Shown here piece after piece: positions 52,201 through 61,316 of a stretch of DNA of 64,000 bases. Source of the stretch: Desulfamplus magnetovallimortis (lineage in GTDB: Bacteria > Desulfobacterota > Desulfobacteria > Desulfobacterales > Desulfobacteraceae); assembly GCF_900170035.1 (NCBI RefSeq), contig NZ_LT828540.1:179392-243391 (forward strand), in the 5' to 3' direction. Below the pieces are notes generated by a model that was not told the DNA's origin, made no database searches, and saw only the letters and a program-made list of their open reading frames with translations. Position numbers and translations under genes: made by a program. How positions within the stretch are numbered: the stretch's first letter is position 1; each line of letters starts with the position of its first letter.

Positions 52201-54153
52201 AGGGTTTGAAAGATCATGCTTATAGCTTTTAAAGTAACTTCTCTTTAAATCTAAGCAGTTTAACCCGCTCTCTGTTCCAATCCAGATGTTTCTTAAATAG
52301 TCCTGCATTACAGTTCTTACCCTGTCATGGTTTATGCTTTTGCCATCAGTTTTAGAATCGTGTCTGTAATGGGTAAGTTTATTGTTTATTAAATCAAAAC
52401 AGTTAAGTCCGCCATTATAAGTCGCAATCCATAAAAGCCCTTCTCGGTCTTCATAAATTTTCATGATGTCAGAATCGCTTAAAATGTTTGATTTACAGTT
52501 TTCTGATGAATTTTCATCAACCTTGGAACGATTAAAAGAAGGTGCATTAGGTAAAATAGTGTCAAATTTAATACTGTTTTCTGACAAAGTATTTAGAGCA
52601 GCAGGATTGAATAAAAGAGGAGTTGTAGCATCCGCATAATAGCGTATAAATTCGCCAGTTTCACGATTCATAAGATTTAAGCCATCTTCTGTGCCTACCC
52701 AAAAAAGACCTCTGCTGTCTTCAAGAATAGTTTGTACTCTATTGTTGCTGATGGTTTTAGGATTAGATGGATCATGCTGATAAGTTGTAAATTTGTTTAA
52801 GGCTCTATCAAATTTAGATAAACCTTGTTCTGTACCAAGCCAGTGTATTCCATATTTATCTTCAAATATTGCCCAAATACTATTGTTAATCAAACTCTCT
52901 TTTTGATAAATATCTTTCTTTATATGCAAAAATTTTTTTTCCGAAAATTTGTTTATTCCTCCAAGATATGTGCCAATCCATAAAACTCCTGATTTATCCT
53001 CATAAATTCGCATAATACTTATGTCGCTCAACCCGTCAGGGTCAGATGTAATATCTTGTTTAAAAATCTGAAATTTTTCTCTTTTTTTATCTAAAATATT
53101 GATGCCGTTTTCTGTACCAACCCATAAACGCTCTTTTTTATCTTCATAAATAGCTGTTATAGAATTACTTGAGATTGTTGCTATGTCCTTTGGGTCATGC
53201 TGGTAAAATTTTATCTCTTCTGTTTCCTTATTAATAATTTGAGCTAATCCGCTTTTCTTCATACCAAACCATATATTACCACCTTTGTCTTCATAAATAA
53301 CTGTAATCTCATTATCAGGGATAGAAGAAGATGCATATTGCCCTAATTTTATCTTTTCTTCAGTAAAGTTATCCTGAGAGATTCCATTTTTATAGATTTT
53401 GACTGAATGAATATTATTCTGAGCATCTAAAATAATTTTGTTTAAACCCTGCTGTTTAGTGCCAACCCAAAAAAAGCCTTTAGAATCTCTATAAATAGCA
53501 GTAATGCTATTACTGCTTATGATTTGGGGATTGCCTGAATATTTTGAATCAACTGTATTGTTTTGATTGTCTGAATCGTGTTGCAAATTCATAGTGCTGT
53601 ATTGATAATGTATGAAGGTATTTGTTGACGGTATAAAACGGCTGATCCCTTTGTTTTCAGTACCAAGCCAGATATTGCCCTGATTATCTATATGAATAAC
53701 TTTGATAAAATTATCGTTTATCCCTTTTGGATTATTAGGGTCATAACGATAATTTAAAAATTTTTCTGTTTTGGGGTCAAACCTGCTCAACCCCTGACCA
53801 CGCGTGCCGAGCCAAATAATGCCATATTTATCAAGTGCAATATCATAGACAAAATTATCTGATAAACTATTGGCATCTTCAGGGTTATTTTTGTAATACG
53901 TGAAATTATAGCCATCGTATTTATTCAGCCCGTCTTGAGTGGCAAACCACATAAAGCCGTTTTGATCTTGCAAAATAGCGTTAATAGTGTTTTGAGAAAG
54001 CCCATCTTCAATGGTTATATGATCAAATTTGACTGAACCGATAAAACTAAAAGCAAGATTTTTTGTACTGAGCAAAATATAGAAAAAAGCTGCTAAAAAT
54101 ATAAGATAAAATGAGATTAAATTGATTAAATTTTGGCATCCTTCATATCGCAT
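49225..54153 (-). CDS. Giant hybrid two-component sensor (propeller, Y_Y_Y, HisKA, HATPase, REC, Hpt)
   Basis: About 1640 residues. After an N-terminal membrane helix come two periplasmic seven-blade-type propellers made of repeated two-component regulator propeller units (many IWLGT-x-GLSRF-like repeats, ~residues 45-780). A Y_Y_Y domain (DYTAPHKNQYAYQLVG) and a membrane helix near residue 910 follow. The cytoplasmic part has HisKA (ITRHDMKTPLNSIIGF), HATPase (GTGLGTYSAKLMA), a receiver (VLIVEDDEYN, acceptor in LIFMDMEMPV) and a C-terminal Hpt domain (IGHKIKGGFNMYG). No DNA-binding domain is present, so output needs a separate partner, probably the receiver at 48768. The start at 54153 is chosen since the preceding 38 residues look non-coding. 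A minisatellite (50066-50170) expands a loop of the receiver. Confidence 0.9.
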   Translation of the reverse strand: MRYEGCQNLINLISFYLIFLAAFFYILLSTKNLAFSFIGSVKFDHITIEDGLSQNTINAILQDQNGFMWFATQDGLNKYDGYNFTYYKNNPEDANSLSDNFVYDIALDKYGIIWLGTRGQGLSRFDPKTEKFLNYRYDPNNPKGINDNFIKVIHIDNQGNIWLGTENKGISRFIPSTNTFIHYQYSTMNLQHDSDNQNNTVDSKYSGNPQIISSNSITAIYRDSKGFFWVGTKQQGLNKIILDAQNNIHSVKIYKNGISQDNFTEEKIKLGQYASSSIPDNEITVIYEDKGGNIWFGMKKSGLAQIINKETEEIKFYQHDPKDIATISSNSITAIYEDKKERLWVGTENGINILDKKREKFQIFKQDITSDPDGLSDISIMRIYEDKSGVLWIGTYLGGINKFSEKKFLHIKKDIYQKESLINNSIWAIFEDKYGIHWLGTEQGLSKFDRALNKFTTYQHDPSNPKTISNNRVQTILEDSRGLFWVGTEDGLNLMNRETGEFIRYYADATTPLLFNPAALNTLSENSIKFDTILPNAPSFNRSKVDENSSENCKSNILSDSDIMKIYEDREGLLWIATYNGGLNCFDLINNKLTHYRHDSKTDGKSINHDRVRTVMQDYLRNIWIGTESGLNCLDLKRSYFKSYKHDLSNPESLSNNRIIYIMEDSKRRLWLATKNGLNLFNREKETFTLFSEKDGLCNNTIYEILEDETCNLWLSTNKGLSCFNPNTKEFRNYTKEDGLQSNEFNIGAGYKNKNNEMFFGGINGFNVFNPSKISDNPNIPEIVLTSFKVFNKEVLSANELSLLPTISLSYKESFFSFEFAALDYTAPHKNQYAYQLVGFDNGWINCGTRRYVSYTNLDGGRYTFRVKGSNNDGVWNESGVAIDLIIPPPPWKSWWAYLIYIFSLIGVIYTYLFFKKQEYERKLELQTLHSEATILKERTKHQEEVERITRHDMKTPLNSIIGFPEILLQDNYLAPLLHNEHIELIQSIKKSGYIMLNMINLSLDMLKMENNTYTLKAVNVDVLEVIRKIISDLRYLANMKNIIFDILIKDKSDSDYGDSFEILGEELLCYSMFANIIKNAVEASPEKEKITITFSKNLSKDFSGSNLKQDQFALISIHNYGVVPLSIKETFFDKYATSGKKGGTGLGTYSAKLMAETLGGSISMTTDDAKGTVISVLLKDCHLKEVTSPYENIFLSNRAVDESKQNNFKPGGFKKDPIEIESGRSSTEINRASITTYKVLIVEDDEYNRLILKSYLKQPNLIVDSAENGKIGLEKAILSHYDLIFMDMEMPVMNGIEAVTKIREWEREHSLITISDSVQSNLSEDNPVIAEKNSIITADNSIKAADNPIKAADNPIKAADNPIIIVALSGHDDNDIRQKCINAGFDAYLSKPVNREHIKQIFINYFAISSIDNPSSVDNPSIFKNFSAKLADNNKVEFYKIDNIDNKDGDNKNKIKDKDIDELKKLFKEAVDACEEYNPDAIHPFIQELSFYIAESDFKNLIYKIELFNFDAVKNDLIEISKKFLSFSTQEIYQGSDQGSNAFEIDIDLEDLIPAFLDNKKAEILAIYDKLRDNDYEDICKIGHKIKGGFNMYGFDRLGKLCSNIENGAKERDRNEIEKNLALLKAMLENIKITYVKINDI
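50066..50170. repeat. 21-bp minisatellite inside the hybrid-kinase receiver
   Basis: Three exact copies of a 21-base unit (50066-50086, 50087-50107, 50108-50128), followed by two degenerate units (50129-50149, 50150-50170). On the coding strand this makes the repeated residues KAADNPI in a loop preceding IIIVALSGHDDND. The frame is kept throughout. Confidence 0.9.
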
Positions 54154-54313
54154 CAAAAGTACTTTACACTTTTGTGAGAAAAAAACTTTAAAGTTAAGGT
54201 TGCTTCCCTGGAGAGTGTAAAGCGGGAAATGAAGCATAGCTATATTTTTAATAATGAGGCGTATCAATTTGGATTTCCCAGTTTAGAAAAATTATATTCA
54301 AATCAATTAGCTA

Positions 54314-56761
54314 TTATTCTATTATTCTATTAATATCATATGACGATACAGGGCAGAAGATATATTTTTTTAGTTCATTCATCTGATAGCCTTTATTTAT
54401 AGAAGTCCACTCTGATTCAGTCATCTTAATAGGGTATGATCTTGTTGATATTATAATCATATCACCGTTATCAGTATCTCCATCTTCAATGTCATTACCA
54501 TTAATATCCGATTCTTTATAAAACATCTTCCAGTCAGAGCCTATCTGAGGTCTGTTAATCGTGAAAAAAACATTATAGTGTTCTGATTCTTCTGGATTTT
54601 CGCTTGAGTAGCCATATAGACCATTTCCCCCTTTTTCATAATTGAACCACATATCATCTTGTGATGAATAATAAATTGGGAATGAGTGAATCTCTTTAAA
54701 ATAGCCGCCAGATACAGCCCCGTATGTAAAAAAAGTGGATGGAATACCAATTGCCTTATGAAAAGCAGTTGCAACAGCAGTTACATCCACACAGTTGCCA
54801 TAAAAAATCCCATAGTCATTTAGATAATCCACTTGAAATGATGCGCTAAATATTGCTCCTTTGTTTATATTTGTTCCATTAACTGTAGTAATATTGATAT
54901 CTCCAGTTTCAAGCTCCTGGAGAGACTCTTCATACACTACAGCCCAATATTCAGGATTTGATTCATAAAGTGCTAAAATATCTTCAATGTAATACCTTCG
55001 ATACTTATTCTTTTGCCATAAGAAATTTTCAATATTCAGCATTGTGTTGGCAAGATCTTCAGATTCCATTAATCCGTTGTTCTGTATTATTGCTCGGCTT
55101 ATATCTAAAACTGACGGTTTAAGAATAAGAAAATCATACGCATCTTTATTTAATCTCCCTGATTTTAAAAGATCTAAATTAGTACCTCTATAACCTCCAA
55201 ACATTATTGATCTGTCTGCCCATAAAAGCAGTGCCTCAATCGAAGTTTCTGTAAGCGGTATCTGACCTGAAAAGCAATATTCCATCGATTTTGCAGATTG
55301 TTTTATCATCTCTAACCCATCATCAATAACTGTAGGTCGAATTTCATTTTCTGCTAATTTATAAATATAACCTTCTGTAATTGCTTGAATTATTGGAAAT
55401 GGATCGTTTGGTGTCAAATCAATTTTTTCTGCATACTGGCAAAAAACATCTAAACTATACCTGTAGCCATATCTGTTTTCAATAGAGGTATCTAAACTCC
55501 AAATATAGTTGCTATCAAGACTGTTTTTATATTCATGCCAAACAACAGCTTGAGTATGGTAATATTCTGGCATGTTATTGAGTTTATCTGTTGGAATCTT
55601 AGCTTCAAATGCGGTTTTCTTTGCAAATTCAGCTCTCTCTTCATCAATATTTCTGATAAATGTTCCGTTTTGTGTATCCCACTCTTGAATAAAATTTCCG
55701 TAATTTGTCCACACAAACGCATAAACAAGTTTGTTATCTGATGTTAGAATATTAATGCGATAATGGTATTCATCTTCATTTTGAGGCATTTCAAAAGGCT
55801 CTAACATACAGTATATAAAGCTGTTTCCATGAATTACACCATCTTTTTTTAAGTCATCAGATTTTAAATAAGCTCCTATTGGAAGGCTGCTGTCTATTGC
55901 GGTTATATCATTTTCATGATCCTCATGGATGTTCTCTACATTTGCCCAATCAAAGATTTCTCCGTCAATTATTATGTTGCTAACTCTATTTTGATTTTCT
56001 GCTAAAAGTTCACTGTTTTCATATTCCATAATATGATAAAGAGCCTGTGTTACAATTTTAGAATTACTTTCTGAAACATAGTTTGTGATATTTTGGAGTG
56101 CTTCATTTGATGGCTGATTTTTTAACTGAGATATTGAAATTTTTAGCATATCTAATGTCACATCACAAATATCGTTATTCAAGGAAGTTTCATTAAGTGT
56201 AATTTCCTGATCTCCAATTAGAACCTTATCCCCTGTAATAAGCAAATTATAGTTGCCTTCAATAAATATTATTTTTTGAGCTGTTTTTGTTGCTGGAATT
56301 TTTATTTGAGTACCACTAACTCCATTTTTAAGATAAACTGTTGCACCTGAACGATAAACTGTAAAATCAGAGGCATTATCTTCAATATCAATAATATTTT
56401 GACCAATAAAGTTAATAAATTCTGCTCGTCCGCCGGATTCCAAATAAATTGTATGACCAAGATCGTTGTTACCAATAGATGAGCCAAAAACTATAACATA
56501 TTCGTCTTTATGAATGGTTATAGGAGAAGATTGAGGTGTTAGAATTTCATAAGAAGTTACGCTATCAGATGATACCGAGGATGCTATTAAAACCAGTCCG
56601 GATTCAAGAGATATGTTTTGTGAAAACTCAATATAATCACGTTCGCTTACATCATGCCTAATGTTTACACCATAACAGATGTTAGCAATAAACAAGATAG
56701 ATATAATAATAGAAAAATTTTTTAACATTGTAATGCTAATTAGTTGTTTTAAATGGCTCAT
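54314..56761 (-). CDS. Exported protein with transglutaminase-like domain
   Basis: About 815 residues beginning with MSHLKQLISI and a signal peptide/anchor ending near ANICYG. The middle part is unassigned. Near residues 675-745 GNCVDVTAVATAFHKAIGIP supplies a Cys and EIHSFPIYYSSQDDMWFNYE a His and Asp, the arrangement of the transglutaminase/cysteine-protease-like fold. The start at 56761 follows AAAGGA; an open frame runs back to 56926 but crosses an R2 repeat. It lies 160 bases upstream of the giant hybrid kinase on the same strand, so it may be its ligand-processing partner. The function is otherwise unknown. Confidence 0.75.
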   Translation of the reverse strand: MSHLKQLISITMLKNFSIIISILFIANICYGVNIRHDVSERDYIEFSQNISLESGLVLIASSVSSDSVTSYEILTPQSSPITIHKDEYVIVFGSSIGNNDLGHTIYLESGGRAEFINFIGQNIIDIEDNASDFTVYRSGATVYLKNGVSGTQIKIPATKTAQKIIFIEGNYNLLITGDKVLIGDQEITLNETSLNNDICDVTLDMLKISISQLKNQPSNEALQNITNYVSESNSKIVTQALYHIMEYENSELLAENQNRVSNIIIDGEIFDWANVENIHEDHENDITAIDSSLPIGAYLKSDDLKKDGVIHGNSFIYCMLEPFEMPQNEDEYHYRINILTSDNKLVYAFVWTNYGNFIQEWDTQNGTFIRNIDEERAEFAKKTAFEAKIPTDKLNNMPEYYHTQAVVWHEYKNSLDSNYIWSLDTSIENRYGYRYSLDVFCQYAEKIDLTPNDPFPIIQAITEGYIYKLAENEIRPTVIDDGLEMIKQSAKSMEYCFSGQIPLTETSIEALLLWADRSIMFGGYRGTNLDLLKSGRLNKDAYDFLILKPSVLDISRAIIQNNGLMESEDLANTMLNIENFLWQKNKYRRYYIEDILALYESNPEYWAVVYEESLQELETGDINITTVNGTNINKGAIFSASFQVDYLNDYGIFYGNCVDVTAVATAFHKAIGIPSTFFTYGAVSGGYFKEIHSFPIYYSSQDDMWFNYEKGGNGLYGYSSENPEESEHYNVFFTINRPQIGSDWKMFYKESDINGNDIEDGDTDNGDMIIISTRSYPIKMTESEWTSINKGYQMNELKKYIFCPVSSYDINRIIE

Positions 56762-56855
56762 AATTTTTATCCTTTTTATAAGAAAGTCCCCGTATTTTAA
56801 GGCTCGAAAGAATTTCATGCTTCGTTGTAGCAGATGGATCTGCAATGGCCGTTTA

Positions 56856-56938
56856 TATGAAAGTCTCGATAATAGCCTGTTTTTAAATCGACTTTCATCT
56901 CTTCGATTGTGGCGGTCATCAGCCATGTACGTTATATG
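56856..56938 (-). repeat. Dispersed repeat family R2, copy 3
   Basis: ATGAAAGTC (56857-56865) and GACTTTCAT (56889-56897) pair as in the other copies, followed by GATTGTGGCGG and GCCATGTACG. A further, more decayed copy seems to follow at about 56941-57000 (GATTTTCAATTTTTAGATTGTGGC). The rest of the gap to the arginase gene is AT-rich with no gene. Confidence 0.75.
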
Positions 56939-57106
56939 AATTGTCAGTTTTTAAAATGATTTTCAATTTTTAGATTGTGGCTGTGAATCCCTGGATTTTT
57001 TCATTCAATATGGTGTTGGACTGTTAGCATCTCTTATGATATAGCGTTATGCCAAATTGTTCAATATCAGAAATTGCATGTATTTTTATGGTATTAATAA
57101 TAAAAT

Positions 57107-58024
57107 ATGAAAAGATGTGAAAATATGAAAAAAAAGATTAAGATTATTGGCGTACCAATGGATTTTGGCCAGCTTCACAGGGGTGTTGATATGGGTCCTG
57201 CTGCATTGCGGTACAGTGGTCTTGTGCCCAGAATAAGGCAGCTTGGATATGATGTGGAAGATACAGGGGACGTAATGGTTCCTGTTCGGGATCAGGGACA
57301 GGCAAAATCTTCATCAGGTGACGCAAACTATCTGCAGGAAATTATAGAGGTTTGTGAAAGGGTCTATGAAGCAGGGAAAAAAGCCATAAGCGAAAATGCC
57401 TTTCCTCTGTTTCTTGGAGGTGATCACTCCATTGCCATGGGTACAATAGGGGGCGTTTCACACAATACACAGACAGGTGTAATCTGGATTGATGCCCATG
57501 GAGATTTTAATACACCAAAAACATCCCCAAGCGGGAATGTACATGGTATGCCACTTGCCACACTGACCGGTGACGGGGACCCGGGGCTGCTTGAGATAGG
57601 GCGGAAGGGTAAAAAAATCGATCCTGAAAATGTTGTTTTAATTGGAATTCGTTCCCTTGATGACAAGGAGAAAGAGCGGCTGAAAAAGAGTGGGGTAACT
57701 GTTTATACCATGAGGGATATTGATGAGCAGGGTATTAACACAATCACCAACAAGGCTTTGATGAAATTTGTACATATGAAACGAATTCACATAAGCCTTG
57801 ACATGGATGCCATGGATCCGGTTGAAGCTCCTGGAGTCGGCACCCCTGTCCCTGGAGGGTTGACCTACCGTGAAGCGCATCTTTTCATGGAGATAATTGC
57901 AGATTCAGGCAAGCTCTCTTCCATGGATATGGTGGAGATAAATCCAATTCTGGATCAGGCCAATAAAACAGCCGAACTTGCCGTTGATCTTACTGTATCT
58001 GCCCTTGGCAAAAGGATCTACTAA
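57107..58024 (+). CDS. rocF: Arginase (ureohydrolase family)
   Basis: A 305-residue enzyme that hydrolyses arginine to ornithine and urea with a binuclear manganese site. Ligands are visible in GGDHSIAMG (His), WIDAHGDFNTPKTS (Asp, His, Asp) and SLDMDAMDP (Asp, Asp). The NVHGMPLA motif is specific to arginase rather than agmatinase. It stands alone; there is no urease or ornithine gene nearby. The start could be 57107 or the in-frame ATG at 57125; neither has a strong Shine-Dalgarno site. Confidence 0.92.
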   Translation: MKRCENMKKKIKIIGVPMDFGQLHRGVDMGPAALRYSGLVPRIRQLGYDVEDTGDVMVPVRDQGQAKSSSGDANYLQEIIEVCERVYEAGKKAISENAFPLFLGGDHSIAMGTIGGVSHNTQTGVIWIDAHGDFNTPKTSPSGNVHGMPLATLTGDGDPGLLEIGRKGKKIDPENVVLIGIRSLDDKEKERLKKSGVTVYTMRDIDEQGINTITNKALMKFVHMKRIHISLDMDAMDPVEAPGVGTPVPGGLTYREAHLFMEIIADSGKLSSMDMVEINPILDQANKTAELAVDLTVSALGKRIY

Positions 58025-58043
58025 TTTACACTTCTTGTCTGGA

Positions 58044-58071
58044 GTAGAGACGCAATGCATTGCGTCTCTAC
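58044..58071. repeat. Perfect 28-bp palindrome after arginase
   Basis: GTAGAGACGCAATG pairs with CATTGCGTCTCTAC with no loop. It is a familiar type of bacterial intergenic REP-like palindrome; on RNA it would form a tight hairpin after the arginase stop and could act as a transcript end. A partial R1 motif (ATTTTTACGGTAAA) follows near 58124. Confidence 0.6.
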
Positions 58072-58149
58072 CGTTGGGTTATTTTGCCATTGAAAAAGTG
58101 TAAACCGGCAAATGAAGGATGCCCATTTTTACGGTAAAATTTTGAATCT

Positions 58150-58773
58150 TCATGCAACACTCCCTGATAGAATGGGCTGAACCGCATTTTGAAACATATT
58201 GAAGCTATGGGAAACGTTTTGATTCACATCCATATGTTGAGCAATCTCTTTGGCACATTCACTTTTTCGTAAACCCGTCAAAAAATATCCGGCTCTTTTT
58301 AACACGCGTTCCAATGCTTCCCAGGTGCCTCCTGGGATGCCATCTGGATCACGGTAAGGTGCCTTATTCGGGATTGTGGCGGGGACTCTCGGATAAGCGG
58401 TTCGTACTGCATTCCAGTCACCAAAATACCAGGCTTCCAGCTCTTCAATGACAATGCGATTGGTCACCTTGAATCTTTGGCCGGTTGCCGCACTTGTTTT
58501 AGTCGTAAAACCCGCCTCAAGAGCATTTTGTTCAAGTTGCTGCTTCAGCGTTTCGCAAGCGTCATCATCCCTATCCACGAGAACAATAATAGACCATTCA
58601 TCTGGAATCCAGGAATACCCCCTTAGTCGATTCGGCAGTTGTTTTAGCAAATCATCTTTACACTGAAAGCATATGATTTGAAATTGGACTTCTCCAAGCA
58701 TTTTGGGCAGCAGGATTTCTAAAGCGGATTCCATTGAGTACTCTTCCACAAATACAATCAGTTTCTCCAGCAT
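58150..58773 (-). CDS. DUF4276 family protein (TOPRIM-like)
   Basis: A 207-residue protein. The N-terminal [16 protein letters not shown] supplies the acidic residue of a TOPRIM-like fold, [11 protein letters not shown] the D-x-D part, and [14 protein letters not shown] is the family's central motif. It overlaps the upstream AAA-ATPase gene by 16 bases and is coupled to it. AAA-ATPase plus DUF4276 pairs occur in genomic islands and are thought to be anti-phage or anti-plasmid modules, with the two proteins equal to the ATPase and nuclease halves of an OLD enzyme. The G+C content is higher than that of flanking genes, in keeping with transfer. Confidence 0.85.
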   Translation of the reverse strand: MLEKLIVFVEEYSMESALEILLPKMLGEVQFQIICFQCKDDLLKQLPNRLRGYSWIPDEWSIIVLVDRDDDACETLKQQLEQNALEAGFTTKTSAATGQRFKVTNRIVIEELEAWYFGDWNAVRTAYPRVPATIPNKAPYRDPDGIPGGTWEALERVLKRAGYFLTGLRKSECAKEIAQHMDVNQNVSHSFNMFQNAVQPILSGSVA

Positions 58774-60026
58774 GATTTATGACCCTTACTCTTTTGTTTT
58801 GGGGCTCCGGAGTTGACCAAAGGGTCACCAAAGCCAAAATGACCTTCCATCCAAAGATGTCCCATGGATGCGCCTGCCTGGAGCATTTCAGGAATGCCGT
58901 GAATATCTGATGCTTTAACCGTCCGGGTAAACCCATCTTCGTCTCGATACAGCACTCGGACCTCTTCTGCCCGCATTGCGTTTATCAAAAAAGGGGAGTG
59001 ACTGGTAATGAGGAGTTGAGAAGTTTCAGATGCCGCACGACACTCTTCTGCCAATTCAGGCAGCAACCGAGGATGGAAAAAATTCTCCGGCTCTTCAATA
59101 CCGATAAATTTCGGAGGTTCAGGATCATGCAATACCGTTAAATAAGCCAGCATTTTCATTGTTCCGTCTGAAGCGAATCGTGAAAGCACCGGTTTCTTAA
59201 ATGGGGCATCTTTGATCTGTAAAAGCAGGCGACCGTCCGGCATGGGAACCGCATCAACCCGTTCGAGCCTGGGAATCCGTTTTCGAAGGGCTTCAACAAT
59301 CTTTTCCAGTCGATTTGGATGCTGTTCTTTCAGATATTGGATGACATTGGCCAGGTTATCCCCATTTTTATTCAGCCGTTCTTGTAGTCCGGCTTCAGGC
59401 TGATTTTTGGTTTGATCAATGGATAGATATGAAACATACCAGTCGGTAATGAACTCTCGCAGTGCCGCAATTCGTGGATGCTCAGAAAGCTGCCCCAGTG
59501 TGTTTACTGCAATGAGATCAGCAGAGCGCAAATTGCTCTCTTTTCTTAAATCATCAACGTCAGGAACTTCTCCACTGACCGCCTGCCCCATGCCTTTATG
59601 AAAATCTAAAAAGCGGAAGGGTTTCCCATTACTTCCTCGCCGCCATTGCAACCACTCTTCAACGACTTCCGGCCCCTTTAGCCCTTCATCAATGGCCAGG
59701 TGGTAGGTGATGATCGGCGTCTTAAGCGCTTCACGGTATCTCAATTCAAATACAATAGGATCATCGACTCCCCGGCTTTTCAGCTCTTTACATCGCCCAC
59801 GGCGATCCCAGGCATGACGAAGTCCAAACTGGAAACATTCGGAAAGAAAACTGAACACATCAAATACAGTCGATTTTCCGCTTCCGTTTGGACCTAACAA
59901 AACGGTCATTGGTGTCAGTTTGTTAAGCGTCACACTTCTCAAAGCACGATAATTTTGAACTCTTAGAGACTCAATACGAGGGATATTTTTTATTTGTAGC
60001 TCTGGTTTATCTCGTTGTTCAGTCAT
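58758..60026 (-). CDS. AAA-family ATPase (RecF/OLD-like) paired with DUF4276
   Basis: About 422 residues. Walker A is GPNGSGKST (near residue 45), the ABC-like region [15 protein letters not shown] precedes Walker [14 protein letters not shown] and the H-loop ITSHSPF, the order of AAA_21/OLD ATPases of the SMC-like class. There is no TOPRIM domain in the same chain; it is supplied by the DUF4276 protein encoded next. The C-terminus ends with a Lys-rich tail. The start at 60026 is preferred over the GTG at 60044. The pair is the only candidate defence system in the window. Confidence 0.85.
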   Translation of the reverse strand: MTEQRDKPELQIKNIPRIESLRVQNYRALRSVTLNKLTPMTVLLGPNGSGKSTVFDVFSFLSECFQFGLRHAWDRRGRCKELKSRGVDDPIVFELRYREALKTPIITYHLAIDEGLKGPEVVEEWLQWRRGSNGKPFRFLDFHKGMGQAVSGEVPDVDDLRKESNLRSADLIAVNTLGQLSEHPRIAALREFITDWYVSYLSIDQTKNQPEAGLQERLNKNGDNLANVIQYLKEQHPNRLEKIVEALRKRIPRLERVDAVPMPDGRLLLQIKDAPFKKPVLSRFASDGTMKMLAYLTVLHDPEPPKFIGIEEPENFFHPRLLPELAEECRAASETSQLLITSHSPFLINAMRAEEVRVLYRDEDGFTRTVKASDIHGIPEMLQAGASMGHLWMEGHFGFGDPLVNSGAPKQKSKGHKSCWRN

Positions 60027-60072
60027 GGCTTTGAATTTCTCCACTATATGTTTTTGATCATTATTAGCTGCT

Positions 60073-61053
60073 TTATTTTTTCATTTTCCCTGACTCACGG
60101 GGCGGCTTTTTGCTAAGGCTGTTTATGGCATGGGCAAGACAGCCGCCAAAGCATTGCCCTCGACGCTTAAAGTCACAGGTTAGACACTCTGATTTACACC
60201 CAAGTGTCCGGTATGGAGCAAGTTCTTTTTCATAGAAAGCTGTTATTTCCATTCTGTTGTCAAAAGAGTCCAGATGGCTGTTCAGGATATCTGATAGCGG
60301 AAAACAGCTCCATACCGACAGATCCAGACCAATATCAACAATGGGATTGCACACAGATTTAAAACCTTCAGTTCGGGTCTGCAATTGCCCAAGTTCAGCT
60401 TCTGAAAACATGCAAAGCGTCATTCCGCAGTCAAATCCAATTAGAATATCTTCGGCAATACAGGCATTTGTCATATTCATGATGGCTCTTCCTGTCTCCC
60501 TGTAATCATCAGGATGAAGATAGTCATTTTCCTGCCCCACAATTGGCTGGGCGATTCCAACCCTTATGTGTTTTCGAAGGTTATACTCTTTTATTATGTC
60601 GATGAGATAATCAAATTCAAAATCAGGTGATGTCAATGTAATACTAAGTGTTATTTTTTGACCAAGTTTTTTCAGGGCATATGTTCTGTCTCTGATCTGT
60701 TTTTCAGAGTCCTTAGCCTGGGGAGATATGTTGCACAGAAAAGATATCTCGCTGTCGGACATCTGCTCAATGTAATCGGTCACACCGGCAGAGAACATTC
60801 CGTTTGTGAAAACATGAACATGAAAGCCATCAGAAATTGCTTCATCCAGGATATCGGTAAATTCAGGATGAACAGAAGGTTCTCCTCCAAGAAGCCGTAA
60901 TTGCTTTGTACCTGATCTACTTGAGAAATCCATCACCTTACGGATATTCTCTCGGGTAATGTTTGATGGTTCGTTACGTGAATTCAGCCGTTGGCGGGCA
61001 AAGCAGAAACTGCATTTTCGGTTGCATTTTGAAGTGATAAGCAGGTTACCCAT
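60073..61053 (-). CDS. Radical SAM protein with C-terminal SPASM-like cysteines
   Basis: A 326-residue enzyme. The radical SAM cluster CNRKCSFC (C-x3-C-x2-C) lies at residues 10-17, followed by [14 protein letters not shown], the SAM-binding GGEP motif. The C-terminal third has many Cys residues ([30 protein letters not shown]), as in a SPASM or twitch domain binding further iron-sulfur clusters. Such enzymes modify peptides or activate other enzymes. No precursor peptide gene was found nearby. The 5' side (on its strand) carries a long R1 array. Confidence 0.88.
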   Translation of the reverse strand: MGNLLITSKCNRKCSFCFARQRLNSRNEPSNITRENIRKVMDFSSRSGTKQLRLLGGEPSVHPEFTDILDEAISDGFHVHVFTNGMFSAGVTDYIEQMSDSEISFLCNISPQAKDSEKQIRDRTYALKKLGQKITLSITLTSPDFEFDYLIDIIKEYNLRKHIRVGIAQPIVGQENDYLHPDDYRETGRAIMNMTNACIAEDILIGFDCGMTLCMFSEAELGQLQTRTEGFKSVCNPIVDIGLDLSVWSCFPLSDILNSHLDSFDNRMEITAFYEKELAPYRTLGCKSECLTCDFKRRGQCFGGCLAHAINSLSKKPPRESGKMKK

Positions 61054-61067
61054 TTATGAATAATTCC

Positions 61068-61316
61068 TTTACCGTGAAAATGACTATCATTTTTATATTT
61101 AGGTATGATTGATGCATAATCAATCATGCCCGTTTACCATGGAAATGACTCTCATTTTTATATTTAAGCATGATTGATACGTAATCAATGATGCCCGTTT
61201 ACCGTGGAAATGACTCTCATTTTTATATTTGGGGGTGATTGATACGCAAACATGAGCGTTTACCGTGAATATTCCCCTGATTTTTTTCGTAGTCGAGGGG
61301 TGGCCTGAAAGCCTGT
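61068..61316 (+). repeat. Hairpin repeat family R1, four tandem units
   Basis: Units start TTTACC at 61068, 61133, 61198 and 61259. The stems are ATGATTGAT/ATCAATCAT (61105-61113 with 61119-61127, perfect), TGATTGAT/ATCAATGA (one mismatch), TGATTG/CAAACA (one mismatch) and a fourth, degenerate unit. It fills the gap between two radical SAM genes. Confidence 0.85.

Noticed and set aside
61068-61316. CRISPR-like spacing of the R1 tandem units
   Set aside because: The units are about 62 bp, the segments between conserved words are themselves conserved, and no cas genes are present.
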